Counted from the stretch's first letter, positions 1-10,716 are shown. The stretch is DNA of 64,000 nucleotides from Apus apus (GCF_020740795.1 NC_067283.1:58249966-58313965), one strand, 5' to 3'. Notes: generated by a model not told the origin, from the sequence alone. Made by a program: numbers and translations.

Positions 1-251
1 CCCAGGCAAGTGGTCAGGTAGAAAAGATGAACCACTTAATAAAACAACATATTGTGAAACTGGGGAAGGAGGCCAATATGCCTTGGCCTCAGTCTTTACC
101 CCTCGCCTTATCGAGAATAAGGGCTAAACCAAGAGCCAAAGAGAACCTGAGCCCATTTGAAATAATGTATGGTCAGCCATATCCAACCCAACCTATAGGA
201 TGTATTTCCCAAACAGGTGAAGAAAGGGTTCATACATATCCCAGTATGTAA
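1..251 (+). pseudogene. Endogenous retrovirus pol remnant, integrase C-terminal part
   Basis: The reading frame entering from the left edge and running to the stop near 250 resembles the end of the integrase core of a gammaretrovirus-like element: a short Gln-Val-Glu-Arg-Met-Asn type motif at about 23-40, then a Trp-rich and Pro-rich stretch and a Pro-Phe-Glu-Ile-Met-Tyr-Gly motif near 155-175. Integrase normally continues well beyond this point, so the frame is broken by the stop at about 249. The rest of pol lies outside the window or is lost. It lies directly upstream of env-like sequence in the same direction, as expected for one provirus. The family assignment rests on motif recognition only. 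Confidence 0.65.
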
Positions 252-544
252 TCTCTTTACAGAAACAATAAAAAAAAATAAGCCGACAAGTGCTGGGCAC
301 CAGTGAGGGCTTAGACAAGTCAATTCATAATTTGCTACCTGGAGACTATGTGTATACTAAGACTTCTACAGGCTCCCCACTGGAACCAAAGTAGGAAGGT
401 CTGTTCCAGGTTTTGTTGGCAACTCACACAGCAATCAAAAACAGCGAACAACCAGCTTGGATTCATTATTTAAGAGTGAAGAAAGCACCAACAGATGACA
501 ATTGCTGAAGGACCCCCAAAACTGAGATTCCAGAGAGTCCAACA

Positions 545-1560
545 ATGAAGACAGTGGTATTATTATCTGTAATCATAGGCTTTGCATATGCTTGGGATCA
601 GAATGTATATGTACAGATGACATAAATGATGGGGAAAAACCTCAGTCTTTCAAGGTATTGAATATGCATGGCTCTTCCCAGAGGTAATAAGGAATTCCCC
701 TTGTATGGAACACCTTGTCAAATTGGATCCAAACCTTCCAAAATTTAGGAGGGGACACATCTGTAAATTTGGATTTGAACAAAACAATAGGGCCTCTATT
801 TGACTTGTTGTCTTGGGAAATGTGAAGTAAGGTGATAATTCAGGCCCGCTGCCTGGATAATAACAGGCTGGACTGCTCAAATGCCATGGACATAGGTAAA
901 TTTGACTAAGAAAAATTTAACAATACAGGGATTAGTCATACTGTACCACATCAGAAGGAAGATACAGACTTTTTGTTTAGAGTTTGTAAAACCAGGATAC
1001 TGGTGGCTCAGTGGAGATGGTAGAGCTAGAAAAAGCTTACCTAACAATAGGAAAGGACATTGTGCAGGAGGCTATAGAATAACTCAAGAAAAAGTTTTTA
1101 ATCACTCCTGCCTTCCTCCAGTGATCTTACATATCCCTTGGAACAGAATTAAGTGAGAAGCACCAAACCGCCTCATAGAGCTCTCACCAAAGTATCAGTT
1201 TCGTACAGTGGCTATTTCCCCAACTGAGAGTGACTGAATTGGAAAAGGCCATTGTAAATATTTCAGCATCTCTGGAAAGGATTGAAAATCTCACCATGGA
1301 CTCTCTTCAAGGGCAACAAACAGAAGTATCATCCCCTAAGCAAAGTGATTTTACAAAACAGGATGACAGTTGGCCAAAATTTTACATGAGGTTTCCTTAG
1401 AGGACACCTCTTTGGGATTCAAAGAACTCTGGGAAAAATCTTACCTCTTGGCTACTCAACATCACTTGGCTTAAGCAGCTTTTTATTGTTTTAGTGTTAC
1501 TAGGAGTTTTTGTATTCTGTTTGTTGATTCAGTGTTCTTTTTGGTGCCATAGATGCCACA
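545..1560 (+). pseudogene. Endogenous retrovirus env remnant, heavily mutated
   Basis: From an ATG at 545 to about 1560 the plus strand keeps traces of a retroviral envelope gene in different frames: a hydrophobic leader near 545-600, a surface-subunit region, a transmembrane-subunit part with Asn-Ile-Ser and Asn-Leu-Thr glycosylation-like sites near 1255-1300, and a hydrophobic anchor-like segment near 1470-1530. The longest open piece, 902-1156, is only 84 codons, and stops and frame changes interrupt every frame. No functional product is expected. It belongs with the integrase remnant at 1-251. The element's own 3' LTR is not recognised; an inverted LTR of another family follows instead. 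Confidence 0.55.
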
Positions 1561-1574
1561 CTGATAGTTATGCA

Positions 1575-2088
1575 GAATGAGTCCTTCCCATGAGGTCCAG
1601 AGCAAGCTGCTCCAGTGTGGGGTTCCCACAGAGTCATGGGCTGCTTTAGGAACAGCCAATTCCCCTGGCACCAGGATCTTCCAAAGCTGCATAATCTGAG
1701 TCCACTGGCAGCAAATCCACTGGCTGCAAAATCCAAGTCGACTGGCCAAATTTTCCCCTCCTGGTGCCTCCAGGGAGTGTTCCCCCACATTCCTCCTTGA
1801 GTGCAGGGGTCAGCTTGCCATGTCATCATGGATTGCAGGGAAAATTCTGCTAGGGCATCTTCTTCCCCTTCTTCCTCACCAACCACCAGCACAGCTCTTC
1901 TCCTCCAGCACAGCTCTTCTTCCCCCAAGTTCTTCTCTGCTCAGGTGTTATATTAGTTATTTCGTATGTTAATTGCTGAGGTGCATCTATTGTCCCTCTA
2001 ATGGCTCCCTGGCTGGGTTTGGAACCGGGGGAGCTTCTCAGCTTCCTGTGGCCTTTCCCCAATAACAAAAAACCCAACAAACCAAATC
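1575..2088 (-). mobile_element. ERVL-type LTR fragment, inverted
   Basis: Read on the minus strand, this block starts near 2088 with a TG-rich run and then matches the LTR at 36999-37937 over its first half. Shared landmarks include GAGAAGCTCCCCC, ACAATAGATGCACCTC, GAGGAAGAAGGGGAAGAAG and GCCCTAGCAGAA. The second half of the LTR, including its poly(A) region, is missing, so it is truncated at the 1575 side. It is opposite in direction to the adjoining env remnant, so it inserted separately or arrived by rearrangement. Several minus-strand reading frames of 100-142 codons inside it are by-products of this LTR. Confidence 0.65.
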
Positions 2089-3617
2089 AGAACAGCTGCA
2101 AATAAGTATACCTGCTTTGTAGCTTCAGGGGGCTAATAGAGTTTTATTTCCGTGCATCATGCCAAAGGAAAAAAAAAAAAGTCCCACAAACAGAAAAAAA
2201 AAAAGCAAAACAAAGGGAAACTCTTGGTTTTTACCCTGTTACTAAGGCTGATGATAAAAATCAGGACAAATCACAAAGGCATATGGCCTAAATGTAGTCC
2301 AAGCTCCTGGCAGCACTATGAAAGGGGAGATATAATTTGCCTTCTTCGCCTCCTTGAATTAGTCCTAATCCTAGGATACAGAAGAGTCTGGCCAAGTCAG
2401 CCCATCCCAGAGCAGCTCAGCAGAAGTCTGTCCTGGTGAGTCCTGGCAATATGTCATATGAAGCCAGATTGCAGATAAGAAAGTACCCATCCACTGTTGC
2501 TTTCAGTGGGAGGCAACGAGGTAAACCCTTCTAAGAAACTGGCCTGTCATGCCTGAATGCTGTATGAAGCAACTTCTGCTCCTAGTACTTTACATTTAAA
2601 GGAAAGATTTCTCCTAAAACTCTGACCCTGTTAAGAATTCTAATTTCTTGAAGCTACACTGGGAACCTGCCACCCTGTAAATCCTTGGAAGTAGCTGTCC
2701 ATTGGATTGCTATACTGCAAATAGACTGTGCTATTAATAATAATTAATGTGATGAGCATTTCCCCTAATATATATAATGATCCAACAAAAAGAATAACAT
2801 CCTGCTCTTTAGAGGTCAAAATTTACACAAGGATGATGGTGTGAGAGCAGTTAGAGTGCTCTCAAGCATGTGCCGTAGCTATATGATTTTCCCTCATTTC
2901 TTCACTATTTTTCCTTGGCCATGCTGCAAGACCGTTGTTCAGTGCTGGCTGAACTCAATGAAAGGACTCTAAGGTTCTGCTCAAATTTGCGGCTTCTTCA
3001 TTATTTTAATAAAATTAGTGCCAAGCATTTTGACATAGTATAATGCAGTGTTGTAACAGTTTCAGCCAGGTCTCTGTAGCTCATTTCAGGGAGGGTAGAC
3101 ATTTAATTATTTGTAGTATCAATACCATCAATTGCTTTTGCAGTGCTTTCCTTGGGAACATCTCAAAACACTTTACAAAGAAGCTCAGTAGTATATACAT
3201 ATTCTTAAATCTGCAGCCATTTTTTAGGCCATAGTCGAGTCAGCTGACACTGACCTGTAAACACAGGCAAGACATTCAGCAAGCACAATGTGCCATGCCA
3301 CAGAACCCTGATGTGGAGAGCAGAGATCTCCACGCTTTGGTTTTGCAGTTTCTATAAGCCTCTTCCTGCTCCCATTTAAAGCTTGTGCCAACAAATGGCA
3401 GGAGTATTTTATGCTGTTTCCCTCCTGCCAGGCTCTTAGAAAATATTGCTACTCTCAGGCTGTTTTCTCAGGCAGGTTGGTGAAGCCTGTTTCCACTTCA
3501 GGAACTTGCTGACTCCCACACCAGTTTCTCCACGCACAAAACCAGCTTGAAGTCAGCAGGGCAGTCACTTGCTTTCCCTCTTTTCCTCTGCAATGACTAA
3601 GTCAAAGGAACATACAG
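2089..3617. other. Intergenic, no gene seen
   Basis: The stretch holds A-rich patches at about 2169-2210 and otherwise unremarkable AT-rich sequence. No convincing exon, RNA gene or repeat family was recognised on either strand. The longest plus-strand frame here, about 95 codons starting at 2152, begins in the A-rich patch and resembles no known family. Confidence 0.4.
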
Positions 3618-4170
3618 GGGAGAGAGGGGGCCCGCATCTGTACTCAGCACTGGTGAGGCTGCACCTTGAGTACTGTGTGCAGTTTTGGGCCCCTCATTAC
3701 AGAAAGGATATTGAGCTACTAGAACGCATCCAAAGAAGGGCAACAAAGCTGATGAAGGGCTTGGAATTATGAGGAGCAGTTGAGGGAGCTGGGGTTATTT
3801 AGACTAGAGAAAAGGAGGCTGAGGGGAGACCTTATTGCTCTCTACAACTACCTGAAAGGAGGTTGTAAAGAGGTGGGGATCGGTCTGTTCAATTAAGTTA
3901 CAAGTGATAGGACAGAGGTAATGGCCTCAAGTTGTGCCAGGGGAGGTTTAGATAGGATGTTAGGAAGAATTTCACCAAAAGGGTTGTCAGGCATTGGAAT
4001 GAGTTGCCCAGGGATGTGGTGGAGCCACCATCCCTGGAGGTATTTGAGTCATATAGACATGGTACTTACATATATGGTTTAAATAAGGACTTTTCAGTGT
4101 TAGGGTAACGGTTGGACTCAATGATCTGGAAGATCTTTTCCAACCAAAGTAATTTTGTGATTCTGTGATC
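3618..4170 (+). mobile_element. CR1 LINE 3' fragment
   Basis: On the plus strand this is the last part of a CR1 element: the end of the ORF2 reverse transcriptase (motifs of the type [18 protein letters not shown] and [12 protein letters not shown] near 3655-3765), followed in shifted frames by the [13 protein letters not shown] region and by the short 3' UTR ending near TTTTGTGATTCTGTGATC at about 4151-4169. It is 5'-truncated, as most CR1 copies are, and carries frameshifts. It lies downstream of IGFBP1, in the opposite direction. Confidence 0.85.
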
Positions 4171-4643
4171 TCAAGTGAAGGAGACCCTCTTCACTGCTTT
4201 CAGCAAAAAGATTAAGGCCAGGCTTTACCCCACTCTCCCTTTTATAACCTCTGACTTTTTTGCACAGCAAATGGCTCTTTCTAGTTTTGATGTTACCTTT
4301 TAAATGCACTAATACTGCTGCCTTGGGCTTTTGAGCAGAGAAAGGCATCCAGGTTTCCTACCCAGAAAACCTTTCAGTAACTTCCCTTGGAGGCTGCTGT
4401 TTTGCCCAAGGCAAAGGCTTGCAGAACACAACTGGGATTGGAGAGGATGGGAGAAGGGGAACAGGGGCAAGGGAGAGCAAAAGAAGGAAACTCATTACAG
4501 GAAAATGGAGCTAGGAGTTTCTTTAGCAGATTTGCAAGAGGTGTGGTTCCCTCTACTCTTCCACCTGTGCTGCCCTGCCAAGATCAGACTGCTGAACAGG
4601 AACATGCAGAAAGAAAGAGACTGGGCCAGTGCAGAAGGCATTA
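4171..4643. other. Intergenic between CR1 and IGFBP1 3' end
   Basis: No gene or repeat is recognised. The overlapping plus-strand frames at about 4331-4755 (105 and 122 codons) lack any recognisable domain, and their right part overlaps the likely IGFBP1 3' UTR in antisense. I regard them as chance. Confidence 0.35.
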
Positions 4644-4649
4644 TTTAAT
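4644..4649 (-). terminator. Candidate IGFBP1 poly(A) signal (ATTAAA)
   Basis: The minus strand reads ATTAAA here, the commonest variant of the poly(A) signal, about 750 nt after the IGFBP1 stop. It sits where the AT-rich 3' UTR-like sequence gives way to more balanced composition. No closer AATAAA was found other than one overlapping the stop codon itself. Transcript data would settle this. Confidence 0.35.
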
Positions 4650-5396
4650 AGCTCATCTTAAACAACATGACAATGCTAACTTACAGCTGTCAAAGATAGC
4701 ACAGAATATCCTGTTGTGTTTTGCCATTTATCTGGTGCATATGTTTGGAAAATAGAAATAAATACTGTCCCATCAGGAGCTTCAGAACATAATCAAGGTT
4801 TAGATCTTCTTTTTTAAGAAACAGCTTGACATTGAAAGAGAGGTGCAAAAGCAAAATGATATATAAACAAAACAGATTTTAAATAAGTTTCTAAGTGTGT
4901 TCTCTACTGAACACTATTTTTTTAAAAAATCCGTTTTGCATTCATAAACACATAGTACAAAAATGAAACTTTACAAGCCATTTTTCCCAACTGAGTTATG
5001 CCATTTGAAGTTTTAAGTAACAACATTCCTTCAACATAAGATGCATACATTTAAGAGCAATAACATTAAGTATTTACATATAAAGTTATGAAGTATTTGA
5101 GGATATAAATTAGTAATAGCACAGACAAAAATACACATACTGTGAAATAAATAATTCAAAAGCTATACATATTATACAAACAAAATATACAAGTTTGTAG
5201 GCCTCGATTGTGCAGTTGCTCATGTCTCGAGCATCTGAGTAATCTCAGTGCAGTCAAAAAGCTACTTTACAGGGTTGCTCATATGCTGAAAATCAGGTGC
5301 TCAAAACGCCCTTACTGAAACGGCTGCTGACAGAAATGTCTCCTGACTAGATCAGTCCCCGGAAAAAAACTTGGTGTGAATGAAATGTGTTTAGTT
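4650..5396 (-). other. IGFBP1: IGFBP1 3' UTR with AU-rich elements
   Basis: This is AT-rich sequence downstream of the IGFBP1 stop. On the minus strand it carries several ATTTA pentamers, including double ATTTATTT motifs near 4754-4762 and 5146-5154 and single ones near 4881 and 5106. Mammalian IGFBP1 messages are short-lived and carry several ATTTA motifs in the 3' UTR, so this arrangement fits. The distal end is inferred from the ATTAAA at 4644-4649. Confidence 0.5.
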
Positions 5397-5528
5397 TTAT
5401 TCTTGTGAGTTGAGATACTCTTGGCACTCAGGGTCTCCTTTAATTTCTGGAGATCCAGGAATTTTTCTTCCGTTATTTGGATAGACACACCAGCATCCAG
5501 CAGACTCTCCATCCAGTGAAGTTTCACA
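5397..5528 (-). CDS. IGFBP1: IGFBP1 coding exon 4 (last), thyroglobulin type-1 end
   Basis: Forty-three codons plus a TAA stop (5399-5397), entered in phase 0 after the acceptor ATTATTCTAG. It begins with the Cys that in exon 3/4 joining completes the thyroglobulin type-1 domain, contains the diagnostic CWCV motif, then the conserved KIPGSPEIKGDPECQEY block and ends NSQE. Mammalian IGFBP1 has Arg-Gly-Asp in this block, the integrin alpha5beta1 site. Here it is Lys-Gly-Asp (residues 257-259 of the 270-residue precursor). The four cysteines of this exon and two of exon 3 give the expected six for the C-terminal domain. An open frame in another phase covers the same interval on this strand but does not make the family sequence. 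Confidence 0.93.
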   Translation of the reverse strand, partial: CETSLDGESAGCWCVYPNNGRKIPGSPEIKGDPECQEYLNSQE

Positions 5529-6632
5529 CTAGAATATTATTAGCAAAAAACCCCCACAATAAGTAACTGTAAACAGAATATTACCTGTGAGATAGTGCAA
5601 GCAGAGCTGTTGGACAGAACTAGTATCAAAAGGTGGAGATCTGCCATGCACAGACATTTTGAATGCAGCTGTCTCCTCTCTGACCAACACACTAGGTAAG
5701 GGAGCCAAGCTCAGCTACTGCAACAGCAATATCAGATTTAAAATGTAGTATCTTCCAACATGAGAAACTGAAGGAAGGCAGAATGTATGAGCTGGTAGAG
5801 TGAGAGCAATGACTGGATGGTCTAGTTCTTCATGCAAGGAGGCAAGTAGGGTGGGTTTTTTCTTGGGTAGGGGGTTAAACTGACTTCTGTGCCGCATTAG
5901 ATCCCAGGTTACAATGTTTGTGAGTCACACAGTGGTGCCATGCCCAAAAACAAGGAGTCTCACTGACACAGATTTATGCAGACCTACTAAATTTGAGGGC
6001 ATGACCTATGTTTACAAGGATGGGACTTGAGGTTTAGAGCTTTGGTTAGGTTTGCAGATGACTCTCACTATAACTTGCAATAGGTTTTTTTGAGGCTAGA
6101 AAGGAAATGAGCATATAAGATAATCCATAGGCAGCACAACTCAGTATTTTTGTTCTACTTTCAGGAAGATAATTTTGCTCAAGAGAGTTTTTCCAGTGTG
6201 AGTTTTTCACTGCCTGGAAGGAGAGAGCCTTCTTTCTCCAGTAGTGGCTATTATATATCCAATGGGCTTTGCAGGCAGTATGTTGGAAATTATGATTTTA
6301 TGTCAACTGTGAATATGCTAACAAATCAGGTACATGGAGCCTGATTTGGCCTGGGAGCAGACAAAGTTAAAAGATACTGGAGAAGGCCTTGCATACACCT
6401 GTTCTGTGAATCAGAAAGGCTTCTTCCTCCACTGCTGTCAGGCCACAGCATGCAGCTCACTTTTAAGAGAAGGACAAACCATCTGCTGCCAGTATGAAGT
6501 ATCCCTGTTTTCTCAATCTGCTTTTTCAGCAGCTGCAAACTCATGCGTTTGGGAGCAGTGGGCTATGAAAGGGTTGGCTGTGTCAGGCCGGTCACAGCAC
6601 AGCTGTGAGCTGACAAGGGAAAAGGCACATAC
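5529..6632 (-). other. IGFBP1: IGFBP1 intron 3
   Basis: About 1.1 kb between donor CAG|GTATGTG at the exon 3 end and acceptor TTCTAG before exon 4. No exon, repeat or RNA gene was recognised inside. The plus-strand frames near 6150-6650 overlap the exon in antisense and have no family likeness. Confidence 0.7.
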
Positions 6633-6761
6633 CTGTTTGCTTTGGTAAAATCCATTCTTGTTGCAGTTGGGCAAGTAGAATTTGTAAATCTCCCCTCCAC
6701 GCCTCTGCTGTGCCTTTGCCAATTTATACAGGGCTCTGTAAAGTTCCTTCTGACAAGGTCC
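6633..6761 (-). CDS. IGFBP1: IGFBP1 coding exon 3
   Basis: Exactly 43 codons in phase 0 at both ends: acceptor TTTCCTGCAG, donor CAG|GTATGTG. It encodes the start of the thyroglobulin type-1 domain with its first two cysteines (GPCQKELY and LPNCNKNGFY), including the strongly conserved FYLPNCNKNGFY block shared by IGFBPs, which helps form the C-terminal IGF-binding surface. The central part (LAKAQQRRGGEIYKFYLPN) closely follows mammalian IGFBP1 and is clearly less like IGFBP3 or IGFBP5. Residues 185-227 of the precursor. Confidence 0.93.
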
Positions 6762-8399
6762 CTGCAGGAAATGCCATGCAAATGTTGCCAATACCAAAAC
6801 CACAAGGAAACCAGCTAAACAAAAAGTGATCAGTATAAAGCTAGCAAAAAGCTGAAAATACCTATCAGTCACAAAATCTGCACCAGACTGCACTGGATAT
6901 AGTCTTTAGTTGCTTCAGAAGCACAGCCAGAAAACCATTTAGGCCTTTGTTTTTATTCTTTCAGGTATTTTGTGTCCTCAGAAATATGGCACTTTAAGTC
7001 CTTAAATTGCCACATAAGGAAATTTAACCTCTACTGAATAAACACATTACTGCTCAGAGGATACAATCTCTCCTCATAGAATCATCCTGGTTGGAAGCAA
7101 CCTTGAAGGTCATCAAGTCCAACCATAACCCAAATCCCCCTCCTTCAGTGCTTAAATCATGTTGCTAAGCACTGTATCTATATTTCTTTTAAATAATTCC
7201 AGGGATGGTGACTCTACCACCTCCCTGGGCAGCCTGTTGGTGCACATTAGGAGGCTGGAGTACATGAGACTAGCCATGTTTTCTGGGTTGCCATGACACT
7301 GTGCTCTGTTGATATATGGAGAATATGTGCATACATATAGAAGGTGCAAGAACAAACATCTGAATGTTTGTTATCTTTTGTATAGGACAGAGCTGTTGCC
7401 AATGTAGAATAGAGAGCATCCCTGTGGCTCTAAGACCCGAACTCAAAATGCCTGGAACTGGGGATGAAGAACTGCTTGGAATATTCACTGGTTTCACAAT
7501 TTGATCACTTTCTTTTTCAAAGTCACAATTGCTGTATATTAATGGTACCTAACATGTTCAAATGAGTCAAATGGGAGAAGCGACCGAACAAATATATATT
7601 TACTTTAGAGTGAAAATAATCATACACTCTGCTTTTGCAAGACCTCCTTCTGTCAGCCCCTCACAAAAGCAATCCTATTCAAGTCAACGGGTTTATCTGT
7701 GACCCAGGATGAGAAAAGGAGCTTATATGTCTGAACTGGACCTAACAGCATTTACATATAATAGTTCAAACTAAATCAGAGTCTTGTCCTGGATGTGGAA
7801 TGAGGCTTCCTAGAGTGGGGTGGTGCTTAGTAGGTTTTTGATTTTTGTTTCATTTTGTGACCATCATGAAACTGGGCTTCTGTGGTGCCCAACTCCAATT
7901 CAGCTCCGTGCTGCGTGCATGCTGGCTCCTTGGGACTCGTCTAACTATGCTTCTCTGGTGCCCTCAAGTGGAACACGGACCTGATTGCCAAGTCCCCACA
8001 CCCCCATTACCCACTTTTTTGCAGTGTCGAAGGCAAAAGCTTACTGCATTTGCTGAGCTTTCTGTCTTTTGACACACATCTACTACACTAAGGAGTCCAG
8101 GATTTTAATATGGCATCCTGGAAAACAAGGGCCCATATGACAGGAAATGCAGAGAAAGATTCAGCATCTGCATGAAATTTATATAGGACATACCTGATGC
8201 ACCCCTCTCTTTATTGCTCCTGCCATTTTGTCTGTTCCTCAAACATCTGCTGAAGGCATTCCAAAAGTCTGCTTGCTAGGTACGCAAAATATGGACATCC
8301 CAGTGTTGCTGCTAGAATTTCTTGTACATTTTCACTTTATATTGTGAATCAATTGCATCTACTGAAATGGTCTCTGAAAGATTTGCAAAGAAAACCCAC
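6762..8399 (-). other. IGFBP1: IGFBP1 intron 2
   Basis: A 1.6 kb intron bounded by donor CAG|GTGGGT and acceptor CCTGCAG. It contains one minus-strand CR1 tail (7073-7240) and no further recognisable exon. Confidence 0.75.
7073..7240 (-). mobile_element. CR1 LINE 3' end fragment
   Basis: The plus strand starts with TCATAGAATCATCCTGGTTGG, the reverse complement of a CR1 3' end, continues through AAGTCCAACCATAACC and GTGCTTAAATCATGTT, and ends at CACCTCCCTGGGCAGCCTG. The element is in the same direction as IGFBP1 and sits within its intron 2. It is of the same subfamily as the fragments at 63040 and 59630, which share the AACCATAACC and GTGCTTAAATCATGTT blocks. Confidence 0.85.
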
Positions 8400-8578
8400 C
8401 TGCTCTTTCCATTTCTTGAGTTCAGATATTCTCTTTGCTTTCATGTTTTCATATGCAGTAATGGCATTCCAGGGGATGGATTTGTCCTGGCCTATGAGAA
8501 ACATCAACTGATAGTTCAGCAGCAGATCCTGTGTCATTTCAGTGCTTTCCAAAGGCGTATCTTCAGGTTCGATAGAGT
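8400..8578 (-). CDS. IGFBP1: IGFBP1 coding exon 2 (variable linker)
   Basis: 179 bases: two bases completing the Asp codon split with exon 1, then 59 codons. Acceptor is TTCCTTTCTAG and donor is CAG|GTGGGT. It encodes the poorly conserved central linker, here rich in acidic and Ser/Thr residues at its start (SIEPEDTPLESTEMTQD) and ending in the SELKKWKEQ block that leads to the C-terminal domain. The ESTEMT and KKWKE blocks are recognisable IGFBP1 signatures. Mammalian linker serines are phosphorylated, which changes IGF affinity; the SIEPED and ESTEMT serines lie in similar acidic surroundings, but phosphorylation here is only an inference. Confidence 0.9.
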
Positions 8579-10232
8579 CTAGAAAGGAATGATATTAAGG
8601 TGAGTATCTTTGGTGAACTTTTGCATTTATGTCTCTAAGTTTAAAAAATAAAGAAAAAGAAGAATCAACAACAACAAGTAATATCTAAAAGAGATCAATT
8701 GCAGTAACTCTTGCAGAATTAGTAAGTTACATGTGCAGCACAGAAAATTAAACTTTTCTCATAAATTCATATAAGGATGCATCAGCTTTTCTCTAGCAAG
8801 TTTGTTATTTTATGATCCTTCAAAATCACTCTAATACCAAAGAGGAAGCTGTAGCCAGTCTGTTAGAAATTAAAAAAAAAATAATATTGAATTCAGTGGG
8901 TTATAGATACTTTGTTACATGAGGAAAGACTGGAGTTAAATATGTAATGAATTTAGATTTTTGTCAGCATGATGTGTTTCAGTTTTTATTCAGGAGCGGC
9001 ACTGATTCAGACCTGATCTCATGGCATCCTGTACTTTGTTCTGTGGCTTGCCTCACATGTAAGAAGTGGTAGCAATTTACAGGAGCCAACAGTAGCTCAC
9101 CTTGGCCAGCAGTGAATCAAATATCCAGAGAATGGAAGAAACTGGATATGCCTGGCATGGCCTGCACTCCAGTGCCTAACTAAGCACGTGAACTCTCCCA
9201 ATGGCAGAAGCAGCAGAAGCTCTTTGCAATTGCAATAATGAGATAAAAGCTGGAAAGATGTCTAAATAACTTGTTTGATCAAGTCTGTAAGCAACCATCC
9301 AATGGGCTTCGTTTTTCTTTTTGACAATGTTTATGAAAAAATAGAGGTGGAAAATTGAGGATGGGAAAAAAGCAAGAAAGAATAGAAACAAGAATAAAAT
9401 AAAATACTAGACCTTTTTAACTGCAGGAAGCTTAAACACTCAGTTTAGTCACTGTTCTCTCCCCTCCTCAGCCCTCCCAAATACAAGTGAAATTCCACTT
9501 ACTGTCACAAATGGCCACTGTTATTTTGAGTCAATAATTACTTTTGTGATGCTACTGAGTTACCTTAATCACCACTGCGTGAACAAAGCAGTAATTACAG
9601 TGGAAACAATAATAATAAACGTTAAAATAATAGCACTTAAGAAGATTCTGATCATCATGTAAGATGCTTGATATGTCTTTCTTCTCAAGGATAGTTTGGC
9701 GAAGACTGCACTACTTCAGATACATTTTATTCTTGAAATGCAGCCAGGCACAAAGCCTGTTTAGGTATTCTCATTCCCTATCATGACTTTTGGAGATGGA
9801 CATAAACAAAGTCTATAGAAAACATATGTCCTATTCTAGTTACTGTTTACTACTAAAAAAATCTATAGCTTCCCACAGACCTTACTCTAAGTATACTCCA
9901 TCCTCCCATTACTACGCTTTAGGGGTTTCCCGCTTGCTGCCGGTGGCGTCACAGTTTGCTTCGAACATCTCGGCTCCGCATCAGGATGCGTGTCCCCTGG
10001 CACAGGTCGGAGCACGTTTTCCTGGGAAAAGCAGTCCATGTTCCCTAATTTCCAAACGCCTGCCTAAGTTTGCTCATTTTTCCAAGCTCCTGCCGCCCAC
10101 TTCCCGCAGCGCCTTCACTGCCCGCAGGCGCATCCTGCCTGTCGAGCCCTCACCCCGGCCGCGGAGCGCTGCCCGGCGCGCAGCCCCCTCCCGAACCCGG
10201 CGGCGCGGGGCGGGGACGCGATCGTTCGGTAC
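8579..10232 (-). other. IGFBP1: IGFBP1 intron 1
   Basis: A 1.65 kb phase 1 intron from donor GCAG|GTACCG to acceptor TTTCTAG. AT-rich, apart from the CpG-rich last 130 bases next to exon 1. No repeat family or extra exon was recognised. Confidence 0.7.
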
Positions 10233-10600
10233 CTGCCCGCTCCGCCGTGCGGATCCCTCCGGCGTCGCTCGCAGGCAGGCACGTCCCTTGCCCCTGGATG
10301 AGGGCGGAGAGAGGTCGGGACTCTCCCGCGGGGACGCGGCAACGAAGCCCCTGGCGGCAACGGGCCGTGTAGACGCCGCAGGGCTGGCCCGGCCCGAGGG
10401 CGCAGGTCTGGCAGCAGCCGCAGCCGGGCTGCCGCGCCGCTTCCGCGCAGCCGGGCGGGACGGGCGGGCAGAGGGCCAGCTTCTCGGGGCTGCACGGGGC
10501 GCAGTGCATCGGCTGCAGGGCCGCCCCGGCGGCGGGGCCCACCGGCAGCAGCAGTGCCAGCAGCCAGCAGAGGTGCAGCCGAGGCCGAGGCCGCAGGCTA
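10100..10600. promoter_or_regulatory. IGFBP1: CpG island over IGFBP1 exon 1
   Basis: This is the only long GC- and CpG-dense stretch in the window, with many CGCGG, GCCCGG and CGGCG runs. It coincides with exon 1 and the start of intron 1, and ends sharply at both sides into AT-rich DNA. It marks the promoter-proximal part of IGFBP1. Its GC richness also opens long meaningless frames on the plus strand. Confidence 0.8.
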
Positions 10601-10605
10601 TTCAT
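10233..10605 (-). CDS. IGFBP1: IGFBP1 coding exon 1: signal peptide and IGF-binding domain
   Basis: Encodes the first 124 residues plus one base of codon 125 of a secreted insulin-like growth factor-binding protein. The start is the ATG at 10605, followed by an Arg-rich n-region, a Leu-rich signal core (CWLLALLLPVG) and a small-residue cleavage region near residues 24-29. The mature N-terminal domain has twelve cysteines in the standard IGFBP spacing, with the diagnostic GCGCCxxC motif (QPGCGCCQTC, about residues 59-68), and ends with GTCLPASDAG. The exon closes at donor GCAG|GTACCG in phase 1, matching exon 2. The four exons give 270 residues, close to the roughly 260 of mammals. A TATA box and HNF1-like site lie just upstream. 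IGFBP1 binds IGF1 and IGF2 in plasma and is mainly a liver product in known vertebrates. Confidence 0.95.
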
Positions 10606-10690
10606 GACGCTGATGAGGAAGGAGCACGGAGAGGGCAGCTCAGCAGGCTGAGGAGCAGGTGGCGTTTTACATACATTCAGCTCGCCCGGG

Positions 10691-10699
10691 CCATTTATA
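10691..10699 (-). promoter_or_regulatory. IGFBP1: IGFBP1 TATA box
   Basis: The minus strand reads TATAAATGG about 85-95 bases upstream of the start codon, predicting transcription start at about 10660-10670 and a 5' UTR of some 60 bases. Mammalian IGFBP1 also has a TATA promoter. Confidence 0.75.
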
Positions 10700-10716
10700 C
10701 AGTGCTTTCCCTGGCT

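Noticed and set aside
1500..2080. Minus-strand frames of 101 and 142 codons
   Set aside because: They lie within an LTR fragment shared with 36999-37937 and have no domain; open frames there are incidental.
4331..4755. Two overlapping plus-strand frames of 105 and 122 codons
   Set aside because: No domain; they overlap the likely IGFBP1 3' UTR in antisense and have no promoter or splice support.
5312..5527. Minus-strand frame of 71 codons starting with Met at 5527
   Set aside because: It is a different phase over IGFBP1 exon 4. The phase 0 continuation from exon 3 gives the conserved CWCV domain instead.
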